A stretch of DNA of 64,000 bases from Amycolatopsis keratiniphila subsp. keratiniphila (GCF_001620365.2 NZ_LQMT02000037.1:156659-220658); one strand, 5' to 3'; shown: positions 51,677-60,780, numbered from the stretch's first letter. Translations and numbers: made by a program. Notes: generated by a model not told the origin, from the sequence alone.

Positions 51677-54454
51677 ATGCCGGCTCTACTGAACGACTAC
51701 ATCGCCGAAGGCGGTACCGGGACCGCGATCGCCGACGAGGCGGGCGCGGTCGGCTGGCGCCTGCTGGGAGAGCGGGTGAACCGCTGGATCGCCCTGCTGC
51801 GGGACCGCGGGCTCGGCGAGGGAGACCGGCTGGCCTGTGTGCTCGGCAATCGCCGGGAGACCTTCGAGGTCCTGCTGGCGTGCCTGCATTCCGGGATCAC
51901 CGTGGTGCCGGTCAACTGGCATCTCACCGATCCCGAGATCGCCTACATAGTCTCGGATTCCGGCAGCAAGGCCCTGGTCGTCGAGCCCTCGTACGCCGAA
52001 ACGGCGGGCCGCGCGGTGGCCAGGTCCACCGGGGAATGCACGACGCTGCTGGTCACCGGCTCCGCGGCCGAGTCCGGGTTCGAAGCGGTGGAACCGTTGC
52101 TGGCCCTGATGTCCGCGGCCGAGCCGGAAGGACAGACCTGCGGTGCCACGATGTTGTACACGTCGGGGACCACCGGGGCGCCGAAAGGCGTGGTGAACGG
52201 CCTGTTCGTGGTCGGCGCGCCGTTCTCCAGAGTGGCGAAGCTGACACGGTACGCGCACGTCGTCCTCGATGTCCCTTCGCGTGAACGGTGCCTGCTCGAC
52301 GGGCCCTGGTACCACTCGTCCCAGCTGTTCTTCTCCCTGCTCGGGCTCCTGCTTGGCTCGACACTGGTGATCCGCCGGTCCTTCGACCCCGAGTCCACTT
52401 TGGACATCATCGACCGGGAGCGGATCACCGCCGCGCATCTGGTGCCGACCCAGTTCATCCGCCTGCTGCGGCTGCCGTCCGAGGTCCGTGAGCGGTTCTC
52501 GGGGGCGAGCCTCGGTCGCGTGTGGCACGGCGGCGGGCCGTGCTCTCCGGACGTCAAACGCCGGATGATCGACTGGTGGGGCCCCGTGCTGACGGAGTAC
52601 TACGGTGCCACGGAGGGCGGCGCCGTCACGCTCACCGGCTCGCGCGACTGGCTCGCGCATCCCGGCAGCGTCGGCAAGGCCGTGCCGCCGAACGAGATCG
52701 TGATCCTCGGCGAGGACGGCACTCCGCAACCGCCGGGCGCCACCGGGCAGGTGTTCGTCCGCCGGGTCAAGGGGCAGAGCTTCTCGTACCACAACGCGCC
52801 CGAGAAGACGCGGTCCGCGCATCTGGAGCCGGGCACCTTCACCTTCGGCGACGTCGGCCACCTCGACGAGGACGGTTTCCTCTATCTCACCGGGCGCGCG
52901 CAGGACATGATCGTCTCCGGCGGGGTGAACGTCTACCCGGCCGAGATCGAGGCCGTGCTGATCAACCATCCCGCGGTCCAGGACGTCGCGGTGATCGGCG
53001 TCCCCGACGACGAGTTCGGTGAGCGCGTCGCGGCCGTCGTGGAGGTCACCGCCGACGCGCCCGAAGACCTGTTCGCCGTGCTGGACCCGTTCTGCCGCAA
53101 GTCTTTGGCGGGGTTCAAGACACCCAGGTCGTACCACGTCATCCCGCGGTTGCCCCGCGAGGCGACCGGCAAGCTCCGCAAGGACGTGCTGCGCAAGAGC
53201 TTCGCGGGGATCGGGATCGAGCGGCCCGACATCGCGCATCCCGCGACGTTCGCCGACGGCGTGCCGCACGCGGAGTTCGCCCGCCGCCGGGAGACCGAGC
53301 CGGTGGCGTGGACCCCTGAACCGTTGCTGACCAGGCATTCCAGCGCCGGCAGTACCACTCAGCGCGGTTCCGGCTATTGGGCGGTGACGCGGTACGACGA
53401 CGTCTACTCGGTGTCACGGCGTCCGGAGGAGTTCTCATCCGCGGCCAAGGGCGCCTTCCTGCCCGACCCGCGCACCCCGGGCGATCTCAAGCAGACCCGG
53501 CAGCTGCTGGTCAGCATGGACGGCCCGGAGCACGTCCGGATCCGCCGTCTCGTCGCGACGGTGTTCACCCCCAAGTCGGTCCGCGGATTGAGCGACAGCA
53601 TCGCCGGGCACGCGCGGCGGCTGGTGGAGAAGGTCACCGACGGCGCGGAGTTCGACGCCGTCGCCGACTTCGCCGCCGAGTTGCCGCTTCTGGTCCTCTG
53701 CGACCTGCTCGGATTCCCGCCGGAGGACCGGCACCTGCTCTACCGCTGGAGCAACGCGCTGGTCGGTTTCGACGATCCGGAGTTCGGTGGCGGCGACGTC
53801 GAGGCCTACCGCCGGACGTTCGCGGAGGCGTTCGCCTACGCGATGAAGCTCGGCCTGAACCGGCGCGAAACCCCGACCGACGATCTGATCAGCCGCCTGG
53901 TCAACGCCGAGGTCGACGGGAAACACCTGTCGGACCGGGAGTTCTGCAGCTTCTGGCTGTTGCTGGTGGTCGCGGGCAACGAGACCACCCGTCACCTGAT
54001 CTCCGGTTCGCTGGAAGCACTGGTGAACAACCCGGCCGAACGCGACCGGCTGGTGTCCGGTGAGGTACCGGTGGCCACCGCGGTCGACGAGCTGATCCGC
54101 TGGGTCACGCCGATCATGCAGTTCCGCCGCACCGCCGTGCGGGACACGGAGATCGCCGGGCAGCCGGTGGCCGAGGGCGACAAGGTCGTCGTCTACTACA
54201 CCTCGGCCAACCGCGATCCGGCCGTGTTCACCGACCCGGACCGCCTCGACCTCGGCCGCGACCCCAACCCGCACCTGTCCTTCGGTATCGGCCCGCATTT
54301 CTGCCTCGGCGCGCATCTGGCCCGGCTGGAGATGGCGACGCTGCTGACCGAACTGCTGCCGCATCTCTCGCGCCTGCGCCTGACCGGGCCGGTGACCCGG
54401 CTCGAGTCGAACTTCGTCAACGGCGCAAAGTCCATGCCCGCCCGCTTCGGATGA
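51677..54454 (+). CDS. AMP-dependent acyl ligase fused to a cytochrome P450
   Basis: 925 aa, one uninterrupted frame. Residues about 1-520 are an ANL-family ligase: P-loop YTSGTTGAPKGVVNG at about 160, A5 YGATEGGAV near 307, hinge TGRAQDMIVSGGVNVYPAEI, and catalytic Lys in ATGKLRKDVL near 498. Residues about 525-925 are a P450: I-helix VVAGNETTRHLISG near 765, and heme loop HLSFGIGPHFCLGAHLARLE near 874. No linker of obvious function joins them. It should activate a carboxylic acid and oxidise it or its thioester. Such a fusion is unusual; both halves have intact catalytic motifs. Confidence 0.93.
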   Translation: MPALLNDYIAEGGTGTAIADEAGAVGWRLLGERVNRWIALLRDRGLGEGDRLACVLGNRRETFEVLLACLHSGITVVPVNWHLTDPEIAYIVSDSGSKALVVEPSYAETAGRAVARSTGECTTLLVTGSAAESGFEAVEPLLALMSAAEPEGQTCGATMLYTSGTTGAPKGVVNGLFVVGAPFSRVAKLTRYAHVVLDVPSRERCLLDGPWYHSSQLFFSLLGLLLGSTLVIRRSFDPESTLDIIDRERITAAHLVPTQFIRLLRLPSEVRERFSGASLGRVWHGGGPCSPDVKRRMIDWWGPVLTEYYGATEGGAVTLTGSRDWLAHPGSVGKAVPPNEIVILGEDGTPQPPGATGQVFVRRVKGQSFSYHNAPEKTRSAHLEPGTFTFGDVGHLDEDGFLYLTGRAQDMIVSGGVNVYPAEIEAVLINHPAVQDVAVIGVPDDEFGERVAAVVEVTADAPEDLFAVLDPFCRKSLAGFKTPRSYHVIPRLPREATGKLRKDVLRKSFAGIGIERPDIAHPATFADGVPHAEFARRRETEPVAWTPEPLLTRHSSAGSTTQRGSGYWAVTRYDDVYSVSRRPEEFSSAAKGAFLPDPRTPGDLKQTRQLLVSMDGPEHVRIRRLVATVFTPKSVRGLSDSIAGHARRLVEKVTDGAEFDAVADFAAELPLLVLCDLLGFPPEDRHLLYRWSNALVGFDDPEFGGGDVEAYRRTFAEAFAYAMKLGLNRRETPTDDLISRLVNAEVDGKHLSDREFCSFWLLLVVAGNETTRHLISGSLEALVNNPAERDRLVSGEVPVATAVDELIRWVTPIMQFRRTAVRDTEIAGQPVAEGDKVVVYYTSANRDPAVFTDPDRLDLGRDPNPHLSFGIGPHFCLGAHLARLEMATLLTELLPHLSRLRLTGPVTRLESNFVNGAKSMPARFG

Positions 54455-54477
54455 GTCCACGAGAAAGGGAGGCCGTC

Positions 54478-56148
54478 GTGCCCTCGAAACCTGTCCAGCC
54501 GAGCCGCGCGGGAACGGTGCCCTGGCCCGCCGACCTCGTCGAGCGTTACGTCGCCGAAGGCCACTGGAAGGGCCAGGCGCTCGCCTCGCGCTTCGTGGCC
54601 GCCGCCGACGCGACCCCGGACGTCGAGGCGCTGACCGACGGCGACTTCCGGCTGACGTACGCCGAGCTCCTGTCCCGTGTGGACGGTGCCGCCCAGCGGC
54701 TGCGGACGCTGGGACTCCGGCCCGACGACCGGCTCCTGGTCCAGCTGCCCAACGGCTGGGAGTTCGTGGTGCTGACGCTGGCGTGCTTCCGGCTCGGTGT
54801 CATCCCGGTGATGGCGCTGATCCAGCACCGCAGGCACGAACTGTCCTACCTCGCCGAGCTGTCCGAGGCGCGCGCGATCGCCGTGCCGGACCGGGTGAAG
54901 GACTTCGACCACCAGGAGCTGGCGGCCGGGATCGCCGCCGGGGCCGAGACCATCGAGCACGTCATCGTCGCCGGTGACGTCCGCGACGGGCACGTGGACC
55001 TACGTGCGCTGTGTGCCCCGGCCGCGGATCCGGCCGCGGCGCGCGCCGAACTGGACGCGCTGACGCCCGACCCGCGATCGGTCGCGCTGCTGATCCTTTC
55101 CGGTGGTACCACGGGGCTGCCGAAGCTCATCGCACGCACCCACGACGACTACGCCTGCTATGTCGACGGATCCGCCGACGCGTTCGGCTTCGACGCGTCG
55201 TCGGTGTATCTCGCTGTGCTGCCGTTCGGGCACAACTATCCGCTGAGCGCGATCCTCGGCGTGCTGTGGGCAGGCGGCCGCGTGGTCGTCTCGCCGTCGC
55301 CGTCCCCGCGGGACTCGCTGGGCGCGATCGAAGCCGAACGCGCCACGGTGACGTCGGTGGTGCCGGCGATCGTGGTGCGCTGGCTCGAATACCGCGAAGC
55401 CGACAAGCACCACGACCTGTCGTCGTTCAAGGTGCTGACGCTGGGCGCCGCGCGGTTGCAGGACCAGCTGGTCCGCCAGATCAGCACGGTGTTCGGCTGC
55501 ACGCTGCAGCAGGGCTACGGGATGGCGGAGGGGCTGACCAACCTCACCCGGCTGGACGACCCGTTCGACATCACCTGCGACACCCAGGGCCGCCCGATCA
55601 ACCCGGCCGACGAACTGCGTGTCGTCGACCCCGACGGGAACCCTGTCCCGCCGGACGAGCAGGGCGAGCTGATCACCCGCGGCCCGTACACGATCCGTGG
55701 CTACTACCGCGCGCCCGAGCACAACGAGCGCGCCTTCACTCCGGACGGCTGGTACCGCACGGGCGACGTCGTGCGGCTGCGGCCGGACGGCTACGTCGTC
55801 GTCGAAGGGCGCACCAAGGACGTGATCAACCGCGGCGGCGAGAAGATCGCGGCCGAGGAGGTCGAATCCTTCGCCTACCAGCTCGATTCGGTGGAGATGG
55901 CGGCCTCGGTCGCGATGCCGGACCCGGTGCTCGGCGAGCGCGGCTGCCTCTACGTGGTGCCGACGCCCGGCGCCTCCGTCGCCCTGCAGGACGTCATCGA
56001 CGTCATGGAGACGGCGGGGGTCGCCCGGTTCAAACTCCCCGAACGGCTGGTGATCGTCGACGCGATGCCGCGTACCCCGATCGGCAAAATCGACAAGAAG
56101 GTGCTGCGGGCGGACATCGCGCGACGGCTCGAAGAAGAAGCCGCCTGA
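54478..56148 (+). CDS. Aryl-acid AMP ligase (EntE/DhbE-like)
   Basis: 556 aa from GTG 54478 (GGGAGG six to seven bases upstream; the ATG at 54451 is an alternative). ATP motif LILSGGTTGLPKLIARTHDD near residue 205, pocket motif PFGHNYPLSAIL near 250, GYGMAEGLTNLTR near 345, and C-terminal Lys in RTPIGKIDKKVL. The His-Asn-Tyr-Pro-Leu-Ser motif is that of 2,3-dihydroxybenzoate/salicylate activators, where the Asn contacts the ortho-substituent. No isochorismate genes are nearby, so the acid may differ or come from elsewhere. It should load an aryl starter on an ACP or CoA. Confidence 0.92.
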   Translation: MPSKPVQPSRAGTVPWPADLVERYVAEGHWKGQALASRFVAAADATPDVEALTDGDFRLTYAELLSRVDGAAQRLRTLGLRPDDRLLVQLPNGWEFVVLTLACFRLGVIPVMALIQHRRHELSYLAELSEARAIAVPDRVKDFDHQELAAGIAAGAETIEHVIVAGDVRDGHVDLRALCAPAADPAAARAELDALTPDPRSVALLILSGGTTGLPKLIARTHDDYACYVDGSADAFGFDASSVYLAVLPFGHNYPLSAILGVLWAGGRVVVSPSPSPRDSLGAIEAERATVTSVVPAIVVRWLEYREADKHHDLSSFKVLTLGAARLQDQLVRQISTVFGCTLQQGYGMAEGLTNLTRLDDPFDITCDTQGRPINPADELRVVDPDGNPVPPDEQGELITRGPYTIRGYYRAPEHNERAFTPDGWYRTGDVVRLRPDGYVVVEGRTKDVINRGGEKIAAEEVESFAYQLDSVEMAASVAMPDPVLGERGCLYVVPTPGASVALQDVIDVMETAGVARFKLPERLVIVDAMPRTPIGKIDKKVLRADIARRLEEEAA

Positions 56149-56171
56149 CACTCGCTCGTGGGTGGTGGCGG

Positions 56172-56224
56172 GTTGTGAAAGCCACTTTCGCAACGTTGAA
56201 GGTTGCGAAAGTGGCTTTCGCAAC
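56172..56224 (+). terminator. Inverted repeat after the aryl ligase, shared core word
   Basis: Arms 56172-56194 and 56202-56224 (23 bp, one mismatch, 7-base loop) carry GTTGCGAAAGTGGCTTTCGC and its near-complement, as at 18140, 18230 and 29939. It marks the end of the 16-kb operon. Confidence 0.85.
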
Positions 56225-56428
56225 GTCTGCGTCCGACAGCGACAAACCACACAGCCGGGTACTCGCGACCTTTTTCACGACGCGCATTCTCGCAGAATGG
56301 AATAAGACGAGCCCGTTCCCACAATGCGAAGCTTGCAGTGCAGCCGGTTTCCGGCCCGGGTTCCGCCGCGTGACGTGGAAATGCTCGAACGCGGTTCACC
56401 CCCATCGCTTTGGGAGAAAGGACGCACA

Positions 56429-57751
56429 ATGAGCGTTACCGCAACGCGGCAAGGCGGGCCGCCCGCAGCCGCGGAAAAGCCGGCCAAACAACGCTATCTG
56501 GCCGTCGACGGCCTGCGCGGGGTCTGCGCGCTGGCCCTGCTCTTCACGCATGTCGCGATGATCGCGGGGGTGCTGGGCACCAAGGAACTCGGCGGCACGA
56601 TCGCTTCGACCAGTGCCGTCGGCGGGTTCTTCACCGGCGGGCTCCAGATCTTCGCGGGCGTCTTCTTCGTGCTCACGGGTATGTTCGTCTACCAGGGATT
56701 CGCGAAGTCGGTCATCAACGGAACCCCGCGCAAACGCGAAGGCACCGTCATCCGCCGTGTGCTACGCCTGCTCCCCGCGTACTACGCGATGTACTTCGTG
56801 GTCCTCATCGCGCTGAACCTCCAGCAGATCGACAGCGTGTGGGACGTCTTCCGGCCGTTGGCGCTGCTGCACATCTACGACTGGGACGGCTGGAGCAACG
56901 GCATGGAGATCACCTGGACCGTGCCGGACATGGCACAGTTCTATCTCCTGCTGCCGCTGCTGGCCTGGGCGACCTTCAAGTTCGCCTCCCGCGGCAAGAC
57001 CGCCCGGGCGCGGGCGTACCGGATGATGCTTCCCGTGCCGCTGCTGTTCGCCGCCGGTATCGCCTGGCTGCTGTACTCGCAGATGAACGGGCTCGGCACC
57101 CGCGCGCTGTTCTGGTACCCGATGGGCCTGATGCCGGAGGTCGCGATCGGCATGGTCATCGCGATCTGGCTGGAACTGCAGAAGGCCTCGCCGAACGAGG
57201 CACCCAAGCTGCTCACCTTCGCCGGCCGCCACCGCGTCCTGTTCCTCGGTATCGCGCTCACCTGCCTGCTGATCAACTGTGCCCGTCCCGGCAGTGAAAT
57301 CGGCATGGACGATTACTACAGTCTCACCGCATTAGGGATCTTCTACGGTCTCTTGGCCATTCTTTCGGCGAGCCTGTTGCTTTCGATGGTCGCACCCGGA
57401 CCCGAGTCGCGCGTGATCCGCGCGGTGTTCACCAACCGGGTGATCCTGTTCGTCGGCAAGATCTCCTACGGCGTCTACCTGTGGCAGTTCGCGGTGATGC
57501 ACTTCTACCTGCAGAAGCCGAATGCCTACTTCAACGGGGAACCGATGCCGTTGATGCTGATCCGCGCCGGTACCGGCTTCTGGGAACTGCAGCTGGTCAC
57601 CCTGGTCGGCACGATCATCCTGTCGACGATCTCGTACTACGTGCTGGAACGTCCGTTGATGAACTGGGGCGAGCGGGTCATCAAGCGCCGTGCCGCCCGC
57701 AAGGCCGCTGCCGCGTTGCCGCGGCAGCGTGAGGAATCGGTCCCGGTCTAG
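56429..57751 (+). CDS. Acyltransferase-3 family membrane protein
   Basis: 440 aa from the ATG at 56429 (GAAAGGAC upstream). About ten hydrophobic helices. The family opening YLAVDGLRGVCALALLFTHV (with R-G and a following His) and a lipid-facing GGLQIFAGVFFVLTGMFVYQ are present. OafA-like enzymes O-acylate sugars or lipids at the membrane. It is the first gene after the terminator, with its own ribosome site, and carries a TTA leucine codon at about 57332. Likely acylates the metabolite or its sugar; aryl-polyene clusters also carry acyltransferases. Confidence 0.88.
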   Translation: MSVTATRQGGPPAAAEKPAKQRYLAVDGLRGVCALALLFTHVAMIAGVLGTKELGGTIASTSAVGGFFTGGLQIFAGVFFVLTGMFVYQGFAKSVINGTPRKREGTVIRRVLRLLPAYYAMYFVVLIALNLQQIDSVWDVFRPLALLHIYDWDGWSNGMEITWTVPDMAQFYLLLPLLAWATFKFASRGKTARARAYRMMLPVPLLFAAGIAWLLYSQMNGLGTRALFWYPMGLMPEVAIGMVIAIWLELQKASPNEAPKLLTFAGRHRVLFLGIALTCLLINCARPGSEIGMDDYYSLTALGIFYGLLAILSASLLLSMVAPGPESRVIRAVFTNRVILFVGKISYGVYLWQFAVMHFYLQKPNAYFNGEPMPLMLIRAGTGFWELQLVTLVGTIILSTISYYVLERPLMNWGERVIKRRAARKAAAALPRQREESVPV

Positions 57752-57826
57752 TCCCTTGCTCGTCGATCCGCCGGCCTGGTGTCCGCCACAAGCGGACGCC
57801 AGGCCGTTCCCGCATGGAGGTTCGCC

Positions 57827-59566
57827 GTGTCGTTTTCCGCGCCCTTGAAGGGTTTCCAAGCCCAGCTCCCCGGATCCGGCTCGGTCGTCGAGACGGTTCT
57901 CGACCGGCTGCGGATGCTGGAGGCCGACGTCGGTGGCGGGCCACCCGGCGTCTTCGGCCTGAGCGGGCCGGGCGTCTCGGTCGAGGCATGTCCGCGCGAG
58001 CAGTCCCCGGAGAACCTCGTACAGGCCGACTGCGGGATCATGGCGCTGCACGGTCGTTCCGAGGCGCAGCCGCGGCCGCTGGGTGTCGACTACGTTTCGA
58101 TCCTCACCGGAATCGCCACCGTCCAGGGCATGCTGGCCGCGACGTTGGCTCAACTGCGCGGAAATCCCGTGTCCCGCATCGAGCTCGACGCGGACGGCGT
58201 CGCGTTGCTCGCCGTCGGGCAGTACATCGCCGCGGCCACCGCGGACGAGGATCCCGAGGGCTACGAAGACCTGCCGTCGACGGCGCGGCCGCCGTTCGTC
58301 TCGGCCGATGGGATCGCGTTCGAGGTCGAGTCCTTCAGCGGTGAGGCCTGGCAGGGATTCTGGTCCTCGCTGGGAGCACCGGAGCGCGCGATCGCGCGTG
58401 GCTGGCGGCCGTTCCTCCTCCGTTATGAGCGCGCGTCGGCGGTGCTTCCGCGCGAGCTGCACGAGGCGGCCGGGTCCACGTCGTTCGAGGAGATCCGCGC
58501 GATCGCCGCGTCGACCGGGATGCACGTCTGTCCTGTTCGGACAGTGTCAGAACGGCGCGCCGACCCGGACGCGGGCTTGCCCCCATGGACACTTCGCGCC
58601 GGACGGGCGGCGTCGCCGGGACCCGGTGCCGACACCGGTCTGCCGCTCGCCGGGATCCACGTCGTCGAGTCGACCCGCCGAGTGCAGGGCCCGTTGGCGA
58701 CCAGGTTGCTGTCGTTGCTCGGCGCGACCGTCACCCGGATCGAACCGCCGGGCGGCGATCCGCTGCGGGGTATGCCGCCGATGGCCGGTGACTGCTCGGC
58801 GAAGTTCCGTGTGCTCAACGACGGCAAGCGGATCGTCGAGATCGACTTCAAATCGGCCGCCGGCCGCGACGAGGTCATGGACCTGATCCGCGACGCCGAC
58901 GTGTTCCTGCACAACTGGGCACCGGGCAAGGACCTCGAACTCGGCCTGGACGCGACCGCGATGCGCGCGGTGAACCCCGGGTTGGTCTACGCGGCCGCGT
59001 GCGGCTGGGGCGACGCACTGGGGACGCGGCCACCCGCCGGTACGGACTACATGGTCCAGGCCTACTCCGGAGTGGCCGACGCGCTGACGCCCGCAGGCGA
59101 ACCGCCGCGCCCGACGTTGATGATCATGGTGGATATCGCGGGCGGATTCGTTTCGGCGGAAGGGATCCTGGCCGCGCTGGTGGCCCGTCAGCGCACCGGC
59201 CGGGGCGGCTCGGTCACGACGTCGCTGCTCGCGGCGGCCGACGCCCTCCTGCGCGAGCCGTCCCCCGCCGCCGTCGACGGTGTCTTCGCCGCGGCCGACG
59301 GGCTCCTCGCGATCGTGACCGAAGACGTCGAAGCCCTGTGCTCGAAGCTGGACATCCCCGTGCCGCCGCCGGAAGAACTGGCGGACGCGATCACCAAGGC
59401 GCTGGGCACGCGGCCGGTGGCGGACTGGGACGGCAGGCTGGGCCCGATCGCGGTGCCGGTCCGGCGGGATCTGGGCAGTCTCGTCTCGCGCCATCCCGCG
59501 CGGTTCGAACGGAACGGCTGTGCGATCGCCGGTTCGCCGTGGATCTTCGGAGGAGCTTCGTCATGA
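57827..59566 (+). CDS. Tandem class III CoA-transferase-like protein
   Basis: 579 aa from GTG 57827 (GGAGG upstream), longer than the usual about 400. Residues about 1-270 are a degenerate CaiB-like half (VDYVSILTGIATVQGMLAAT). About 280-579 form a more complete domain: GIHVVESTRRVQGPLATRLL, VTRIEPPGGDPLRGMPP, VFLHNWAPGKDLELGLD, and Asp in LMIMVDIAGGFVSAEGILAA. Family: CoA transfer between acids, or 2-methylacyl-CoA epimerisation. Overlaps the aminotransferase start (ATGA), so the two likely act in sequence. Confidence 0.82.
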   Translation: MSFSAPLKGFQAQLPGSGSVVETVLDRLRMLEADVGGGPPGVFGLSGPGVSVEACPREQSPENLVQADCGIMALHGRSEAQPRPLGVDYVSILTGIATVQGMLAATLAQLRGNPVSRIELDADGVALLAVGQYIAAATADEDPEGYEDLPSTARPPFVSADGIAFEVESFSGEAWQGFWSSLGAPERAIARGWRPFLLRYERASAVLPRELHEAAGSTSFEEIRAIAASTGMHVCPVRTVSERRADPDAGLPPWTLRAGRAASPGPGADTGLPLAGIHVVESTRRVQGPLATRLLSLLGATVTRIEPPGGDPLRGMPPMAGDCSAKFRVLNDGKRIVEIDFKSAAGRDEVMDLIRDADVFLHNWAPGKDLELGLDATAMRAVNPGLVYAAACGWGDALGTRPPAGTDYMVQAYSGVADALTPAGEPPRPTLMIMVDIAGGFVSAEGILAALVARQRTGRGGSVTTSLLAAADALLREPSPAAVDGVFAAADGLLAIVTEDVEALCSKLDIPVPPPEELADAITKALGTRPVADWDGRLGPIAVPVRRDLGSLVSRHPARFERNGCAIAGSPWIFGGASS

Positions 59567-60780
59567 GTGGGAACACACTGGGGGTGCTGGGCTCCGACGT
59601 CAAGGTGGGGCTGGCCGACGGGACGAAGATCGCCTACGCCAACCTGGACTACGCGGCCAGCGCGCCCTGCCTGCGCGAAGTGGCCGACGTGGTGGGAGAA
59701 CTGCTCCCGCTCTACGCGAGTGTGCACCGGGGCGCGGGCGCGCTTTCCCAGCTGTGCACGGAAAAATACGAGCTCGCCCGGGCGTCCGTCACCGCCTTCC
59801 TCGGATGCCGCGCCGACGACGTGGTCGTGTTCACCCGCAACACCACCGACGCGCTGAACCTGCTGGCCCACGCCGTTCCGCCGGACACCGTGGTCGTCAC
59901 GTTCGGAGGCGAGCACCACGCGAACCTCCTGCCATGGAGCGAAGTCGTCCGGCTTCCGGCGCCTTCTTCACCGGCGAGCGCGGTTTCCGCCGTGGAGACC
60001 GCGCTCGCCGCACAGACCGCCGGGCGTCCGGTCCTGCTTGCCGTCACCGGCGCGTCCAACGTGACCGGCGAGGTCTGGCCGCTCGCCGAACTGGCCGCCA
60101 CCGCCCACCGCTTCGGCGCCCGCATCGCGGTCGACGCCGCCCAGCTCGCGCCGCACCGGCGGATCGACGTCGTCGCACTCGGCCTCGACTACGTGGCCTT
60201 CTCCGGCCACAAGCTGTACGCCCCGTTCGGCGTCGGCGTACTCGCCGGCCGCGCCGACTGGCTGGACCGCGCGCGGCCGTACCTCGCGGGTGGCGGGGCC
60301 ACCGCCCACGTCGGGGACAGACCCGACGACGTCGACTGGGCGACCGGCGCCGCACGACACGAGGCGGGCTCCCCGAACGTCATCGGCGCGGTGGCGCTGG
60401 CGGCCGCGTGCGATGCCCTCGCCGCGGCGGACCTGGAGGCGCTCCAAGCCGACGAAGACGCACTCACGACCCGTCTGCACGACGGCCTGGCGGAAATCCC
60501 CGAGGTCCGGATCCTGGGCCGGGGCTGGCCGGACAGACTGGGCATCGTGTCGTTCACCGTCGACGGCGTCGAGACCCGCACCGTGTCCACCCGGCTGGCC
60601 GAGGAATTCGGCATCGGCGTGCGCGACGGCTTGTTCTGCGCCCACCCGTTCACCCGGCGGCTGCTGGACCAGGCGGGCGCGACCGCGCCGACGGCGGTGC
60701 GCGCGAGCATCGGCATCGGCACGACTCCCGAGCACATCGATCGCCTGATCGACGGCGTCCGGGCGATCGCCGGGTCCTGA
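59563..60780 (+). CDS. Class V PLP-dependent aminotransferase / cysteine-desulfurase-like
   Basis: 405 aa. PLP Lys at about 217 in YVAFSGHKLYAPFGVGVLAG; other class V marks: DYAASAPCLREVADVV, FTRNTTDALNLLAHAV, GGEHHANLLPW (stacking His), VDAAQLAPHRRIDV. The family includes SufS-type desulfurases, lyases and amino-transfer enzymes. A Cys for persulfide formation is not clearly placed, so it need not be a desulfurase. It ends the second operon and may supply an amine or sulfur to the product. Confidence 0.88.
   Translation: MSGNTLGVLGSDVKVGLADGTKIAYANLDYAASAPCLREVADVVGELLPLYASVHRGAGALSQLCTEKYELARASVTAFLGCRADDVVVFTRNTTDALNLLAHAVPPDTVVVTFGGEHHANLLPWSEVVRLPAPSSPASAVSAVETALAAQTAGRPVLLAVTGASNVTGEVWPLAELAATAHRFGARIAVDAAQLAPHRRIDVVALGLDYVAFSGHKLYAPFGVGVLAGRADWLDRARPYLAGGGATAHVGDRPDDVDWATGAARHEAGSPNVIGAVALAAACDALAAADLEALQADEDALTTRLHDGLAEIPEVRILGRGWPDRLGIVSFTVDGVETRTVSTRLAEEFGIGVRDGLFCAHPFTRRLLDQAGATAPTAVRASIGIGTTPEHIDRLIDGVRAIAGS

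Noticed and set aside
54451..54477. ATG at 54451 as start of the aryl ligase
   Set aside because: It overlaps the previous stop, but the GTG at 54478 has a strong GGGAGG at proper distance and gives the usual family length; kept as an alternative.
15455..60780. Enediyne biosynthetic cluster
   Set aside because: An apoprotein and an SgcJ-like gene hinted at it, but no large iterative enediyne PKS or E3/E4/E5-type accessory genes are visible.
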